Shown here: piece by piece, positions 35,567-48,488 of the stretch
How positions within the stretch are numbered: position 1 is the first letter of the stretch
How the letters are laid out: the number at the start of each line of letters is the position of its first letter
Assembly (NCBI GenBank): GCA_963931925.1
Contig: OZ007569.1
Location: 61,412,050-61,476,049 of the forward strand
From: Onchidella celtica
Taxonomy: Eukaryota; Mollusca; Gastropoda; Systellommatophora; Onchidiidae
Length of the DNA: 64,000 nt
Direction: 5' to 3'
Translations under genes and position numbers: made by a program
The notes under the pieces: model-generated
Seen by the model: the letters and a program-made list of their open reading frames with translations, nothing else
Database searches by the model: none
What the model was told of the DNA's origin: nothing

Positions 35567-36010
35567 AAACAGACACGTTATTTATGTGCATGAATTGATG
35601 TCACTTTTCAGCGGGCTTAGTATCACAGATGTGACATAACTAAGGAGTGCCTAGTGACATAACAAGGAGGGACAAACCGGAGATGTATTTCAAAGAAGTA
35701 ACACGAATAATTATTACCGTATCGAAGAAGTGACATATCAAAAGAGTGACAACGTAAAATGCTTCCAAACGCGCACGCCGGTATCAGCTGTGTTTCATCT
35801 GTTTAATTTTGAGCGTATTGTCAGACTAGCTCTGAATATGACAGACAGTACAGAAGGTGGAATTTGATTTTCAAACTTTACTGATCCATATTGGATGAGT
35901 ATCAATTCATTAAATCGCAATGGATGAAGAAAAGTTGGCATTTAAGGGGCACGTAGACCAACACCAACCATCCCCAAACAAAACTTATTATTCTCAGTGT
36001 GAGGACAAAG

Positions 36011-36120
36011 GTAGAATGCGCATGACGTCACAGAGTGTTTTTGTTTTGTTCTTCCGCCAAACAATATGGCGGGTGGATCGGCTGACGAGTGTAACTTCGG
36101 GTTAAAAAAAAGCGGTTAAA
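36011..36120 (+). promoter_or_regulatory. promoter and 5' UTR of the THAP-type exon
   Basis: A perfect CRE, TGACGTCA (36023-36030), overlaps an NRF1-like ATGCGCATGAC, and a YY1-like ATATGGCGGG follows at 36065-36074. The coding ATG at 36121 is 57 bases after the YY1-like ATG. The cluster is typical of TATA-less promoters; activity is inferred. Confidence 0.45.
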
Positions 36121-36250
36121 ATGCCTGCTGGTTGCATTGCAGTTGACTGTTATGACAGGGGTGCTAAGGATGGATTCAAGCTGGTCAAATTTCCTACCAT
36201 CAGTGTAAACAAGGGAAGAGAAGTGAAAGAATTGACGGAGCGTCTCCCAT
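36121..36250 (+). CDS. THAP-domain first exon (partial)
   Basis: The frame starts MPAGCIAVDCYDRGAKDGFK and continues LVKFPTIS. This matches the beginning of a THAP zinc finger: start Met, Pro2, Cys5, Cys10, a basic Lys/Arg stretch and a conserved F.xFP-like segment. THAP domains bind DNA through a C2CH zinc site and occur in THAP proteins and in P-element and Kolobok transposases. Only the first two Cys are in this exon. A possible donor, GTGCGT, lies at 36251 after CTCCCAT, so the rest would be downstream and was not found here. The next kilobase contains a SINE. It could be a real gene start or a relic. Confidence 0.45.
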
Positions 36251-36390
36251 GTGCGTATACACGCGTATCATTGTTTATTGTAGTGAACTTTTTTAAAACT
36301 CGCCATCGATTGGTTCGCGACGAATTAAGTGCTCACAGTGCAAATCAGCCAACGAATAAAAATCAATGCCACCATCGCCATGGTGAGGCG

Positions 36391-36858
36391 GGGACAAGGT
36401 GGTCTAGAGGCAAGGTGTTCGCCTCTCATGCCAAGGGTCCCGGGTTCTCAACCCGGGCAGTGCAGGCATGTTGGAAAGTGGATTTTTCTCATATTTTCAA
36501 GTCCCTGGTCCTATTGGGGGGTAGAATCGAGTAGTTCTTGGAAATTGGATTTTTCTCATATTTTCAAGTCCCTGGTCCTATTGGGGGGTAGGATCGAGTA
36601 CCTAGTCTTCTCGGATAAGGACGAAAAAATTCGGAGGGCCCGTGTGCACGTTGCGCACGTTAAAGATACCTTGGCAGTTGGAAATCGTAAAGAGCAGGCC
36701 GAAAGGCCGCTGCCCGGGCAAAATTGAAATTAATAGATTAAAATTTATCCATATCATCCCCCCCCCTCCCCCCCCGCCAGAACAAGAAATAATAAAACAA
36801 GTAAAGTGAGGTGTAAATGCCACGGGCAGCGAACCTCCTAAAATAAAGACCTCAAATA
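36391..36858 (+). mobile_element. tRNA-derived SINE, copy B, with perfect 14-bp target duplication
   Basis: The flanking repeat GCCATGGTGAGGCG is at 36377-36390 and 36859-36872 without a mismatch, so insertion is recent. The head is tRNA-like, with an A box TGGTCTAGAGG and a B box GGTTCTCAACC. The body contains CTCGGATAAGGACGAAAAA, GTGTGCACGTTGCGCACG and TTAAAGATACCTTGGCAGTT. The tail contains a poly-C tract and AACCTCCTAAAATAAAGACC. A block of about 68 bp (TTTTTCTCATATTTTCAAGT, then CCCTGGTCCTATTGGGG) is tandemly doubled inside this copy. Confidence 0.9.
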
Positions 36859-37616
36859 GCCATGGTGAGGCGTGGCGCCGGAGAGACAAGATGGTGGATA
36901 TGCGCATTCTACCTATAATGGCTTCACACCTCTTCATGGTGTTTTAAGGCTTAGAATAAGATTGCATTATTTTATTTGTTTGTTTTTCTGTCACTAAGTC
37001 TTTGTTATATTATTATCCCTCTTGAGAGTTTTAGAAAATAGTGATACACACTTTGAACTGCCACTTGGTTGTCATGTGTCACTCGTTTGAACCTTGTTTT
37101 CATTTTTCCAGTTTATAGTTGTAACTCTTATGAAAACCAGTGTTTATGTAACTCCTCTGTTGTGTTACTCCTTTTGCGCTGTCATCCCTTTGAACATATC
37201 CAATTCAGCGTATATTGGCTACGATGTTTATTAATAATATATTGTCACTGACCATTGACACAGCTTACTCCATCATTTGCCGAGATAGAGTGGTACCGGT
37301 ATATTAAGGCAATGCCAATAACCCTCTTCTTTACTTACAGCCACTGTATAAAGAATGGGATATTCGCCACGTTGTAGCCTGAAAAATGAGACATTGTCTC
37401 AATAAAACAAGAGCATCAATCAATAAACTCGATGTGCCGTAAGCTATATCAGTCGTTCCCAACAGTGGGAGAGAATTTGACCCATTTCGATTTCTGCTGA
37501 TGTCGTTTCCAACAACAAAAAAAGTGTAACAACTGCAGAAAGAATGTTACATTCTTACATAATGCCGAAAGTATACCACACGGCAGACAATAAGAAGCTC
37601 ACTAATAAGCCATGAG

Positions 37617-37815
<199 letters not shown>

Positions 37816-38277
37816 CACACACATACAGACATATGCACAGACAGACATGAATGGAAACAATTGCGGGAAGCAAAATTTAAATTTGCGTGCATCCCCGGGG
37901 TCCAAATCTTGATCAAGTTTATCCAAGAGATCAATAAATATTTGAAATGTAGGAATGGAATAAATATTATACACACGCACGCACACACACACACACTCAC
38001 CCTATTCTTATTCATACACCTCCCTATCATTGATGAACCTCCACACATCCAAAGCGTTGTTATGTATCTTGTCCTGTCCGGCAGCCAGCATCCAGCCATA
38101 ACAGTCAGGAATATGAAAGTGTTTCTTTTGTAAGGTCTCAAATGTCCATATCACTTGCTTCTGAAGTGTCTGCTGATGTAGCTTTGAAAGGCAAAATCGT
38201 CACAATAAGTTGGGCACACGGGTAATAATGTGTATGTGATTGTAACCATTAAAAAAATGTACACAAAACTTAAGAAC

Positions 38278-40116
38278 TCAGGCATCGACGGCAAGAGATT
38301 TGACAGTGGAGACCCGATCGTCCAAATGGAGACGAACTTGCGTATTGAATGTCACACATTTTCTCTGCGACTGACCGTCCTGATTAAGTTCGTAATTTGT
38401 CATTGCAGGGCCAGCTGTGTTTGGCCGCTTGGTTCTAAAGGATGGTGAAGCGTTTGGAGGAACGGGCTGACCTGGCATCTGGCCCTGAACTTTTATACTT
38501 GGAGCTTTTGTGGTCGACAGTGGGTCTTTTTTGGCAGTTAAGATAGAACTAAAATCAAATTCACGTGCAGAATGGCTGGGACCATTCTCGCTGTGTGCCC
38601 GAGGCAAAAGGAGGGGGCGCGAACTGTAATATAGGTCAGATTGTTCCAAGCTCAGATTATTTTTAAGAATGGATTTTGGTGGGTTTGCACTTGAGGGTTT
38701 GGAATGTGCATTTTGATCCACTTTATAGGACGATCTGCTTGCCGTCCGGGGGCTTGAATTTTCTTTGCTGGGGTCATGATTGACAAATTCCACTCGTGGT
38801 TTTAAAGATCCACTCATAATTTCGTTTCCACTATGTCTCTGGGGTGCTCCGTTTGAAATTATCTCATGAGCTCTTCCCGACAAGGGCAAAGGCATGGAAT
38901 GAGGCCGTGTGCTCCCTGAAGTGGTTGCTGTAACTCTTGGTATACTCCACGCTGTCACTGCGTGGCCGTTTTTGGAACCGGAAGCAGGAAAGGAGGGAGA
39001 CGGCGGTTGACGCCCGTGAGAATGGCCCTGAACCCTGAACCCGTTCCCTCTGGACTCCTGTATTTGTTTCTGATGGTCTCTGAAGATCTGCTGTTGTTGC
39101 TGCTGCTGCTGAAATTGGTGTTGGTTCTGCTGATGCGGATGATGATTACCCGGATACATATACTGCTGCTGAAGACCCTGGTATGAGGGATGCTGAACTT
39201 GGCCATGGGTTGGTTTTGATACCAAGGTAACTGTGCCATTGGTTTTGGAAGGCTTCCCTTGTGTTCCCTGGTTGGGCACGCTGCTCTGGTTAACTACAAC
39301 TTTGTGAGTTCCAGCAGCTGTAGTTACTACTTGCTGTTTGCCGATTTCCACAGAACTTGATGCTGAAGACGCTGCTGATCGGACAACTGTGCCATCTGGA
39401 GTCAGTGGCTTGTCAGTGTGAACTTCGTGTACTCTCCCTCGGTAAAGTCTGAACTCTTCCATTTTCTCTGCTCGGTTGTTTATGTCAGTGTCAGTGGTAA
39501 TCAGCTGAGGCCCGTTACTAGTGACCTTATCGGGTGGCCGTGGAGATGAGCTCCTGACAAAACCATTTTGCTGTGAGGTGTCAGACGCCTTGCTTGTTGA
39601 GATAACACCGGTTACAGTGTGTTGCTGTGGCTGAGGCGATGGTGGTGGATGCTGATGATGTTTATGCCGCAAGGAGGGTGACTGAGGCTGGGGCTGCTGG
39701 GCTGTGGATTGTGGCAGAAACTGATGCGATTGTAGTGGTGACGAAGGTGGTGGTGTTGGTGCCAGTTTCTGCTGCCACAGTTTCTGTTGCTGTTGTTGCT
39801 CCAGATGATGCTTTTGCCTCTTCAGCGATTCTTGGTGCTGCAGCAACTTTTGTATGTTTTGTCGTTGTTGGGTTGGCGACTTGGGTGATGATGGCGCCTG
39901 TCTTTGCTGTTCAGGTGGAATTTGCAGCCGTACCCGTGGTGGGATCGGTGGTGCTGATTGCTGCAGCTGCTGTTCTTCTTTCACGGGGTTTGCTGAGGTA
40001 GCCGCCGGTACTATTTTAATCTCTACCTCTCGCTGTGATTGCTCAGCGTGTGAACTACCACCGTGAGAATACACCAGCTTTGGTTGTCCTTTATTTCTGG
40101 CATCAAACATGGTTTT
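38278..40116 (-). CDS. gene 3: large Gln/Pro-rich protein with SILK and RVxF (PP1-docking) motifs, last coding exon
   Basis: On the minus strand an acceptor (TTTGTCTATTTATTTCAG) ends at 40117 and the frame is open to the stop at 38278-38280. ATG 40110 in a good context (AAAACCATG) gives 610 residues; an upstream exon at 45978 would join in frame. The protein is largely disordered. It has polyQ/HQ/PQ tracts at about 45-165 and 311-350, a Pro-rich patch PPIPPRV at 54-60, and a less biased segment EEFRLYRGRVHEVHTDKPLT at 218-237. Near the C terminus are RVEF (439-442), SILK in NPPKSILKNN (480-483) and RKCVTFN (583-589). SILK and [R/K]VxF are established PP1-docking motifs, so a PP1 scaffold or targeting role is inferred. 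Gene 1 has the same order and spacing. No orthologue is recognised. Confidence 0.8.
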   Translation of the reverse strand, partial: KTMFDARNKGQPKLVYSHGGSSHAEQSQREVEIKIVPAATSANPVKEEQQLQQSAPPIPPRVRLQIPPEQQRQAPSSPKSPTQQRQNIQKLLQHQESLKRQKHHLEQQQQQKLWQQKLAPTPPPSSPLQSHQFLPQSTAQQPQPQSPSLRHKHHQHPPPSPQPQQHTVTGVISTSKASDTSQQNGFVRSSSPRPPDKVTSNGPQLITTDTDINNRAEKMEEFRLYRGRVHEVHTDKPLTPDGTVVRSAASSASSSVEIGKQQVVTTAAGTHKVVVNQSSVPNQGTQGKPSKTNGTVTLVSKPTHGQVQHPSYQGLQQQYMYPGNHHPHQQNQHQFQQQQQQQQIFRDHQKQIQESRGNGFRVQGHSHGRQPPSPSFPASGSKNGHAVTAWSIPRVTATTSGSTRPHSMPLPLSGRAHEIISNGAPQRHSGNEIMSGSLKPRVEFVNHDPSKENSSPRTASRSSYKVDQNAHSKPSSANPPKSILKNNLSLEQSDLYYSSRPLLLPRAHSENGPSHSAREFDFSSILTAKKDPLSTTKAPSIKVQGQMPGQPVPPNASPSFRTKRPNTAGPAMTNYELNQDGQSQRKCVTFNTQVRLHLDDRVSTVKSLAVDA

Positions 40117-43100
40117 CTGAAATAAATAGACAAACGTGTGTTTGAGATCGTAGTGTGATGGCACTGACTTAATGTTCCTGTTCACAGTAATCTGATTACA
40201 TACATGTACAGCCCAACCAATACTTTAGCAAATCACTCCATTCTATCCACACACAGAAAAGAAATATTATATTTATCGTGGATCATGGCATGCAGCCAGA
40301 TTTCAGTTGTCGTTTGAACTTCCCGCAGAAAAGAAAGGAAACATTATTTAGATTTTCAAGGATAAAAAACTCAGTCATTTTTTACCCACAATGATAAAAA
40401 CAGATGGATGTAAATATGGCGTAACGTCTACAGTCACAAGAAAATACCACACAAAATGGTGCGTCCAGAGACCAGGAATATCAGTGCAAACATCTTACTT
40501 AAATACCCGTACATGCGACTGTTAACTAAAGCCACAGTCGTGTTTTAACACTTGTACATCGTACGCGCGACCCTGTGTGGCACCAATCCTTCAGTCATGA
40601 ACTACAGGCCAAGCCTCAAACAGTTTAACAGGTATCGTGCGGATTCGTCAAATGCAAGAGGAGCCGGTCGAAAAAAAAAAAGTAACATTATAACATGTCA
40701 AAGATGGCGTTAGAGTGGATCTTGAAAACGTTGCTGCCGAACTCTCTCACATAATATCACTAGGACATTAAAGTTCCCTAAACAAGATACATGTCACGTA
40801 AAAAGTCAAGTGCATTTCTAAACCCACAGACAAAAGCAAACAAGCTGGACTTTCTTGCAAAAAAAATGACGAATATAAAAGCTACTGTTGGGCAGAATTC
40901 ATGTTTCACTGGTCAGCCTTCTGGGCCATGTTTGTCGCACATATTCCTTGTATAATACCCAAATATCAATGGCACATTGCATTTTGGACAACGGGCCCGT
41001 TTTGTCATGCTTTATGTACATACGTCAAATTAGTCGACCATTTCACCCGGAAGTAAATTATGTTTGATTTCTCCGTTATGTACACAAAGCGAGAGCCACA
41101 ATGAAAGATATAAAAGACTTTAGAGTCCTAATAATGGCATGATTGTTGGCAGGTATGAGGAAATGCTACATCTTTCCTAACACACAACCCCCATCCTGGG
41201 AAATTCCGTTATAAAATACTTAACAAAATTTCCATCTTCAAATGTTCATTGAAGAAAGACCACGTCACGCTGACAGCTTTTATTTCAGCGTTTCAAGTAT
41301 TACTTGTATCTGCATTCATCATCATGCACAGGCAAACCCAGGATAAATATGGTAACCCATTAATCCAGTTTTGAATAGCGGAATACATTTTTCAGACGTC
41401 GGCATTAAAACACTTTCAGACCAAGCCATGCATATCACCACTCAATACAAGGGTCTTGAGCAAGAACCAGAAGAAACGCGTATCGTCAACAGAAGGGTTG
41501 GCAGTCCCTGAATACATATTAGACACATTACTGCTGAAATAGACGACCATTGACGCTGCCGTTGTAACTACATACTGTCGTTTTTTGATAGCGTTCAGTA
41601 AATGTGTTAAAATGTTTTAATTTTTCTAAGCATCGATTGATTGGAAATCTTTTATCGATATTGGCCTATCAAAGTGTTTATTTATCTTTTCTTTCTTCTA
41701 AATCAGCCGAGAATATGGAAGGAATCATTCAGATCTTCTAATTCAGTTCACTTTCATTTCTTTTGCATTTCGTTTCCTTTCGTGTTTTTCTTTTTCACCC
41801 CAAAGGCCATTTGTAAATTTGCTTTCCCCCGGGTATTTCCTCTTCTCCTTCTTCTTTTCTAAGAATTTATAATAACAATAATAATAATAAAAACTATCAT
41901 TATTCTTACTATTATTATCATTATAAAAAAACATCAATATCGCTGCACTTTACCCGTTCAGCACAGCATACACCCTTCCCCTCCCCTCCCTGAACCTAAT
42001 GATGATAATTATTGCAAGAATTAGAAGTGAATACCAGGCCCTAGTTGAATAATACAAGTTTCAATGCCCCCGCCCCCCCCCCTCTCCCGTACGCTTGCAC
42101 GCAACAGACGAAGCTCAGACTTCAAAGAAGTTGCAGCTCATGAATATTTCAATGAGCAACCTGAATAGTGAAAGCAGAGATCCTAGCTGATAACCTTCCC
42201 TTTTCAGTTCCATGTAATGTGTAGGCTTTCAGGACGTCAGAACGGGCCTGTTGGTAACTAGGATGTCACCTGGGACATCCCGGATTTGAAATAAGCAAAC
42301 TGACATTTTACACCAGTGTTTTCATTGATTTTATGCTGCTTCTTTTTATTATTATTATTATCAATTTACAGGTTCTGGAAATCTATTCCTGCCAATTGTC
42401 CACATTAAGCTAAATGTTATGCTTATAAAAGAGAACTCAGTTTTAGTGTGCTTTTTAATCCCTCATTATCTTTCTGTAGACAAAAACAAACAAACAAAAA
42501 ATAATAGGTTTTCTAACAAGTAGTGTAAACTACCTTTACCTTGTGCAGCCTTGTTTGCCAGCCTGAAAGTCGGAAAAATGTGCTTACTACACATACTTTT
42601 CTTCGACCCGTTGTATCAAACTTATTGTTAGTTGTACTTTCGCGTCTCATATTTATTAGCTCAATGGGCCCATGTCAATAATGTGGGAGAGTATATGAAT
42701 TGTGATTTCAAGAAGTACGATTAGATTTATACTGCAGTTAGTCCTTTGGCGAAGTTACACGTGAGAATACTTAATTTCTTTCCGGAATAATGTTTATGTG
42801 TTGAAACTCCTCTGTAATTTTATTGCAGTTTTCAAACTTGTGACTGTGAAGCTGCCAAACCACAAGCCAGTACTGGTGTCCTAACTATGTTGTTCAAACT
42901 GCTATTCAATATATCTCCTCACGTCTTCAGTTGATTGACCCTAAACCACACCAGGGTTACGAATTTCATTCCAGTACTAGCTTGGGAAAGAAGCAAAAGT
43001 AATTTGACACATTGAACACACGCAGGAAACGAATTTCTGTGACCGACGGGTGAGAATTTAAAATCTCTAACAATAACTTATCATCTTCTTTGAAGAAATT

Positions 43101-45977
43101 GCTCCTACTTAACTACCAGTCCATCACTTTTTGAAGTGACTTAGTTTTCCCTGTTGAATACGGTAGTTCACATTGTACCACGGACTCAATTATGAAGAGC
43201 CCTTGTGAAAGCAGGGGCGACACCAAGGACATTATAGTCTTTTAATCTGGGGAAAACTGGCAATTTGACCTGCCTTAGTCTGGCGTCTCAAAGTATTTGT
43301 TTGTTATTGTTGTTCTTCCAAGGAGTGGGGAGTCTTCATGCTTGTTCTACCACTGGTTGTCAGGTACTTTTGATATTTATCAAACTATTAGAAAAACCAA
43401 TCCTGTCAATGTCAGATAAACTTGTACGTATTCAGCTGCCGAGACACACATGGATAAAAACTCTTCGGTAATAATGACCCATGTCATGTATAGTACTCTG
43501 GGTAGCCAAAAACGATTTGGAAAAAAAAAAAGGTAGAGTCATATGGTATGGGCTCCCTTTTTCTGTTATCATTCGATCTTGAGGAGGGAATGACTGGATT
43601 ATATACAGACAGGCGCTTTAGGCAGAGCACTAACACTAATTTAAAAAAAAAAAAAGAAATACACTCATACAGTCCTGCGCGTTGAAGTTCTTCTTTTTCC
43701 GGGGAAGAACTTAATAAATTTCTGGCTCATCTGCAAGTGGTATGGTGATAACGCCGGGGAAAACCCATTTTTTACGTCGAAAAATCCATTATAAATTATT
43801 CACTCTCACGTGGCTACACTTCATTTTCTCGATTACTTGTACATTAACCCGTGGCTGTTGACATAAGCACAGCCACTTCCGCACTCAGTTCTTTCCTAAT
43901 TTCTGGGCTTAGGGCAGACCATTAATTGATGTTGCAAATCGGAGAGCATCATGTCGCTGAAACATTATCTGCGTATCTTTGCGTTGTTCCGTAAATTACT
44001 ATTTATTGTGCTAACAGATTTCACAACATGAGGTATGCACGTATTTCATTCCAAAATGTGGAAATTAGACGAATTTAGCAACAATATAATATATACAACT
44101 CAAAATACTGTCAGCTTTTAATTTGTAAGTCCTCGTTTTTATCACTGTCTCATCTCAGCCACAACCTAGATAGTGTCCTCGTTTAGCACAGTACACTTAT
44201 ATGCACTATATACAGTTATATTATACGAGAGTCATGAGGTAATCTGGAAAAGTCTATAATAATAAAATTTAACATGTTTCTCCGACATATTGACATTACA
44301 TAACGTTGACCGAACTATCGCAATACACATTACTGATGTTACAACCTACGTGCAATAACTCAGCACTGGATATGAAAATGTATTCTACTTCATTACATCA
44401 TTCTGTCGTCCATTAAAACTCTGATATATTCTATACCCCTACCTCTGATAAATTCTTGCCCTACAGTAAAAAACTTTTAGAGCTATAACAAAAATTCAGT
44501 GTCTACTTTATACCCATCACATGACAAAATATATTTACCATCTTTACACGCTTCTGCATTGAGCCTCATTAATTTGAGCAACATCGTACCAGATCTCAGT
44601 AACAGACTGTGTTAACAACATAACTGTAATATATCTGGATTGGCTATATCGTAGTCGACGTGACTGTATTGTCAATACTGACTATGCGATATAACGGTAC
44701 AGAACGACAGCACGTCCCACAACTAGACTAGTGGTTGTTATTGTCATTCTGCAACCTTAAAATATATATGTCCTAAAGAGTTCCCATTAAAAGAATAGAA
44801 CTGATATGCCGATAAGGAAACATCCAAAGACAAAGTTAACAAAGATGTATCCTTAAGCAGAGAAACACTGTATTCTACAAATCTCGCAAGTCTTCAAGAA
44901 AACACCGGGAATAAGCACACAATCACTATTCTGGCATCAAAAGCGCGAAAAATTCATTTTTCCATCTTCAACCTTGAACGGTGCACGAAAATGATATCAT
45001 TTTTGCAATCATCTATAAATGGAAGTCCAGATATATATATATAGGAGAAAAAAAAGTTTGGTAACTGCCCGCCTAGAGTAACAGTAGTTAAAAGAGAACG
45101 TGGCGTGCCGAGATTGCTCAAGGGCCGAGATTGCTCAAGGGCCAATATCACAAGATTTCGTCCACTCCAAGTCTCATGGTATAATATTTACATGGGGTGT
45201 CAACACTTCTCAAGGGTTATTAGTCCGCCTGAAGAGCGCTTAACGAACTAAACAATAACACGGTACCTTCAAGCGGTGAAAATACCCTCGTATTTGGTGC
45301 CTGCTCTGTGCATGACCATGGCACAGACACACTGGACAAAATTAATTCACACCCGCCTCATGAACTGTAGACTTGTTTCTATTTCTTAGGAATTACAAGA
45401 ATGGCATAAACGATAATATCATCATACTGGTCAACTTATATACACTTCCCAGTAGAGGGATATGGCAGAGGTACATGTACTTGGAAATCAGTTCTAGCCG
45501 GTCCAACTTCTGAATCAAGTGTTTTACTATATTATTACCATCCCGGAGATGCTATTGTTCTTCATTTGTTCACCTCTGCTCTGTGATTGTATGTTATTTT
45601 ACCCTACATAAATAGGGGACTTCCTGGGATCTCCCTGGGATCTAAAGATCAAAGATGTTTATTATTCTCCATGTATTAACAACTTTAAAATTTTGACTGT
45701 TTTCTAGATCTAAGTTCATTTTTTACCTCCTCGGTAAATGTATGCGAATGCAAGATCAAAGCTCTCGATTTTCAGATACTTATTGAAGTATGAATGTATT
45801 TTAACGATTTTACACATCACTGAATTCATTAGCTTTTTTTTTTCTATGTGTGTCCTTTGTAAAATTCTAATGAGGATTAGGGGTGTTTGTGTTAATCATC
45901 TGCTATCATCGCTGAAAATTTATGTTCTCAATTTATGATAATGAAATAAATGATATTTTACAAAAATGTTAACTTAC
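40117..45977 (-). other. probable intron of gene 3
   Basis: The stretch is bounded on the minus strand by a GTAAGT donor (45977-45972) and a TTTATTTCAG acceptor (40126-40117). It has no recognisable exon or element inside. An 18-bp unit (GCCGAGATTGCTCAAGGG) is duplicated in tandem near 45105-45140. Confidence 0.5.
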
Positions 45978-45992
45978 TTTTAAGTTCTCCAT
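45978..45992 (-). CDS. gene 3: possible first coding exon (3' end)
   Basis: An ATG at 45992 in an excellent context (GGAAAACCATGG) encodes MENLK and then meets a perfect GTAAGT donor. Joining to the acceptor at 40116 keeps the frame: MENLK-KTMFDARNKG. The exon's upstream limit is unclear; an in-frame stop lies about 50 bases before the ATG. This would give a 617-residue protein. It could be an alternative first exon to the one at 53859. Confidence 0.45.
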
Positions 45993-48315
45993 GGTTTTCC
46001 TTGTATACTCCAGACGTAATGACACTATGATCTGTGACAGCTAACAACAGTGTATGACGGAGCAACGTCAATGCTCAGCGACCTCAATTCAAACCCTGCA
46101 CTTGTGGCAAGACGTGGAGAAATTTCATCTGTAACCAGTGAAGCGCACACCAGCAGTGAAGAGTACCAGCAACACTTATAGCTACACATTAAATCATTGT
46201 CCATTACATTAGCCTTGGAAAGCCGCCCAAACGTGGAAATAGAATGTTAATGTTCTCATGGAACGTTTACTGCATTGTATGATAAAGTTCACTGCATCGA
46301 ATCGAACTGCTGCTATGTCTTTCAGAATTTGCTCTCGTTCTCGTCAAAGAAGAAAGCACCCATTCGTGTCCAAATGAAACGGGTCACGTTGGATAACCAG
46401 TGTGCTCTGTAGTAGCTAATAATATGTCTCAACACCCCTGCCTGGGATCTAGCTGTATGAGAAACCGGCGTGTAAAATTAAATTCATGACTATAAGCTGA
46501 AAAATCATGGATTCACGGATAACGCAAATGACTCAGTGATAACGACGCTAGGATGATGAACTTATTATTAGAGGCTGTAGGATAACTACTCGTAAGAATA
46601 AAGATGGATGATTTATGTTTAGCCATTGCAAGACATTTGTGCTTCGAAACTAAGATGATGTACATTAAAAAATTATGATTTGATTATATTAAACGTTAAT
46701 GTTATTATTGTTCATTATCCATTTTCAGAAATGAATCAACGAAAAAGAAAAGTTAATTTTTCAAAGATTCGTTAAGTTTTTCGCTTATAATCATTTACGT
46801 ACTGGGCGTTTACACAAATGTCTGTATGGAATAGTTTGTTAACGGTTCATTAAGTCTTTGCCCTTTTTCGACGTGTCCCATTTCCCAATTTTCCCTAATC
46901 GGTTTTAAGGAGTGGCAGATAAACGAGGAAGAATCACATTGACAAATCTTATCAGAAATGTCATTTCCATCGTGATATGTATGTATAAATTTAGAAAATG
47001 AAATCATAAATTCCTTGGTGGCTTAGAATTAGATACTAGTATTTTGCAGTTAATCTCCGCTTGTATTTGTATTACTTCTACGTGTATATAATATCCCTAA
47101 TACGCCCATGACGGAGAAAAGTAATAATCCCTTTAAGACACACATGACTGAGACCTGCTTGCTAAATTTAACTGGAAATAACATGCGTTTTGTGGAGGAA
47201 TTTAAAATCTTTCTAATCTTTACAATTTTCTCAAAAAAGAACTTCATAGCCAAGGATGTTGCAATTTGCGAAGAGAAAAATATCCTTAGTAGTCTAGTCT
47301 ATTTGATAGTAGTTCACAAGTGATCATCACTATTATTTGTTTACTGAATGTTTAGCCATGCACAAGAATACTCGTACACCTATAGGGCCCTAGGAACACG
47401 ATAATTATAATCTGTCAGTAATAACCAAGACAAAGCGTATTCACTCGCTTACTGTGACTACTATGATGTTGAAATTCATTTCAAAACATATGCCGGGGAG
47501 GGGGACACACGGTAAAAGTTATAAGTACTTCAAAAGTGTCGACAGGAAATGCTTTCAGCTATCTGATTATAGGTCTATTGTCAAAATTTAACGAAAAGAA
47601 CCAGTCAAATAGATCAGCCAGTTTTGCTACAGAGATAGTTCGATCGGTAGATCTAAAGGATTTCACATCAATTTCGTTCTTGATTCACAGCATTACAGCC
47701 GGTGAATAAAATCTCAGAAGTGTTGATTAGTGTAAGATGTCACAGAAAAGTATCCTAAGACAAAATAAATTGAGCATCAAATTTAACCAAATTTCCTCCA
47801 CTCAAAAAACCAATGATGTGATCCATGTCTACAAATAACCTGATTAGTCACAGACGAATAATTCCGTGAAATCACTTAGAACGGTTTCAGTCCACAAGAC
47901 AACGCCAGTACGCTGAATGACACGATGGCTCGCCCATTAAGTACAAAGCTCTGAGTCAACCAAACAGGACGGTGTCTGAGTTGTTTGCAGCTAGAAAACA
48001 CATTACATATCCGCACCGCAACATTCACAACACGATTTGGCAGACGAATACGTCGTCATGTCATAATCACCTAGCGTCTGGTGAATTGCAAGTTTTAATG
48101 TTGAATGTGTGTTGTGCCCAAAAGCGTCATGGTTAACCTTAAGCCTGGGGTAGAGTGCTTGAAATAATTTAATGTGATTTTTGTTAATTTGTGTGTCTTC
48201 GCTTGGGGTATTTTGTAAGGGGGGGGGGGGTTAAAAATTAGATGTGAGGTCACAGGGTGAGAGAAAACACCTGGTTAAATTAAGGTGTGGGCCATTCAAG
48301 TGAAACAAGATTATC
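45993..48315. other. gene 3 upstream region, no exon seen
   Basis: Apart from the 5' part of the exon ending at 45978, nothing is recognised. Confidence 0.4.
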
Positions 48316-48488
48316 TAAGTTAAGATTATTCTCCGCCATGTATTCCGATGTTGATCTTAACTTACGTTTCCTAACTTTGAGCTCCCGCTCCCTGCTTTTG
48401 AATGCCAGCCTTAAAACCGTAACTCAAGAGTTGAATCTCTATTATTAGACGGGAAACATAATAAGATAATAAACTCTTGAGTTACGGT
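48316..48488. repeat. two adjacent hairpin-forming inverted repeats
   Basis: TAAGTTAAGAT (48316-48326) pairs with 48354-48364. ACCGTAACTCAAGAGTT (48416-48432) pairs perfectly with 48472-48488. Each has a short loop (27 and 39 bases). They may be the remains of a small inverted-repeat element. Confidence 0.6.

Noticed and set aside
36391-36480. tRNA gene
   Set aside because: The A and B boxes belong to the SINE head; the sequence does not fold into a full tRNA and continues into the SINE body.
39627-40066. Ala/Val-rich plus-strand frames
   Set aside because: Antisense shadows of the Gln/Pro/His-rich part of gene 3.
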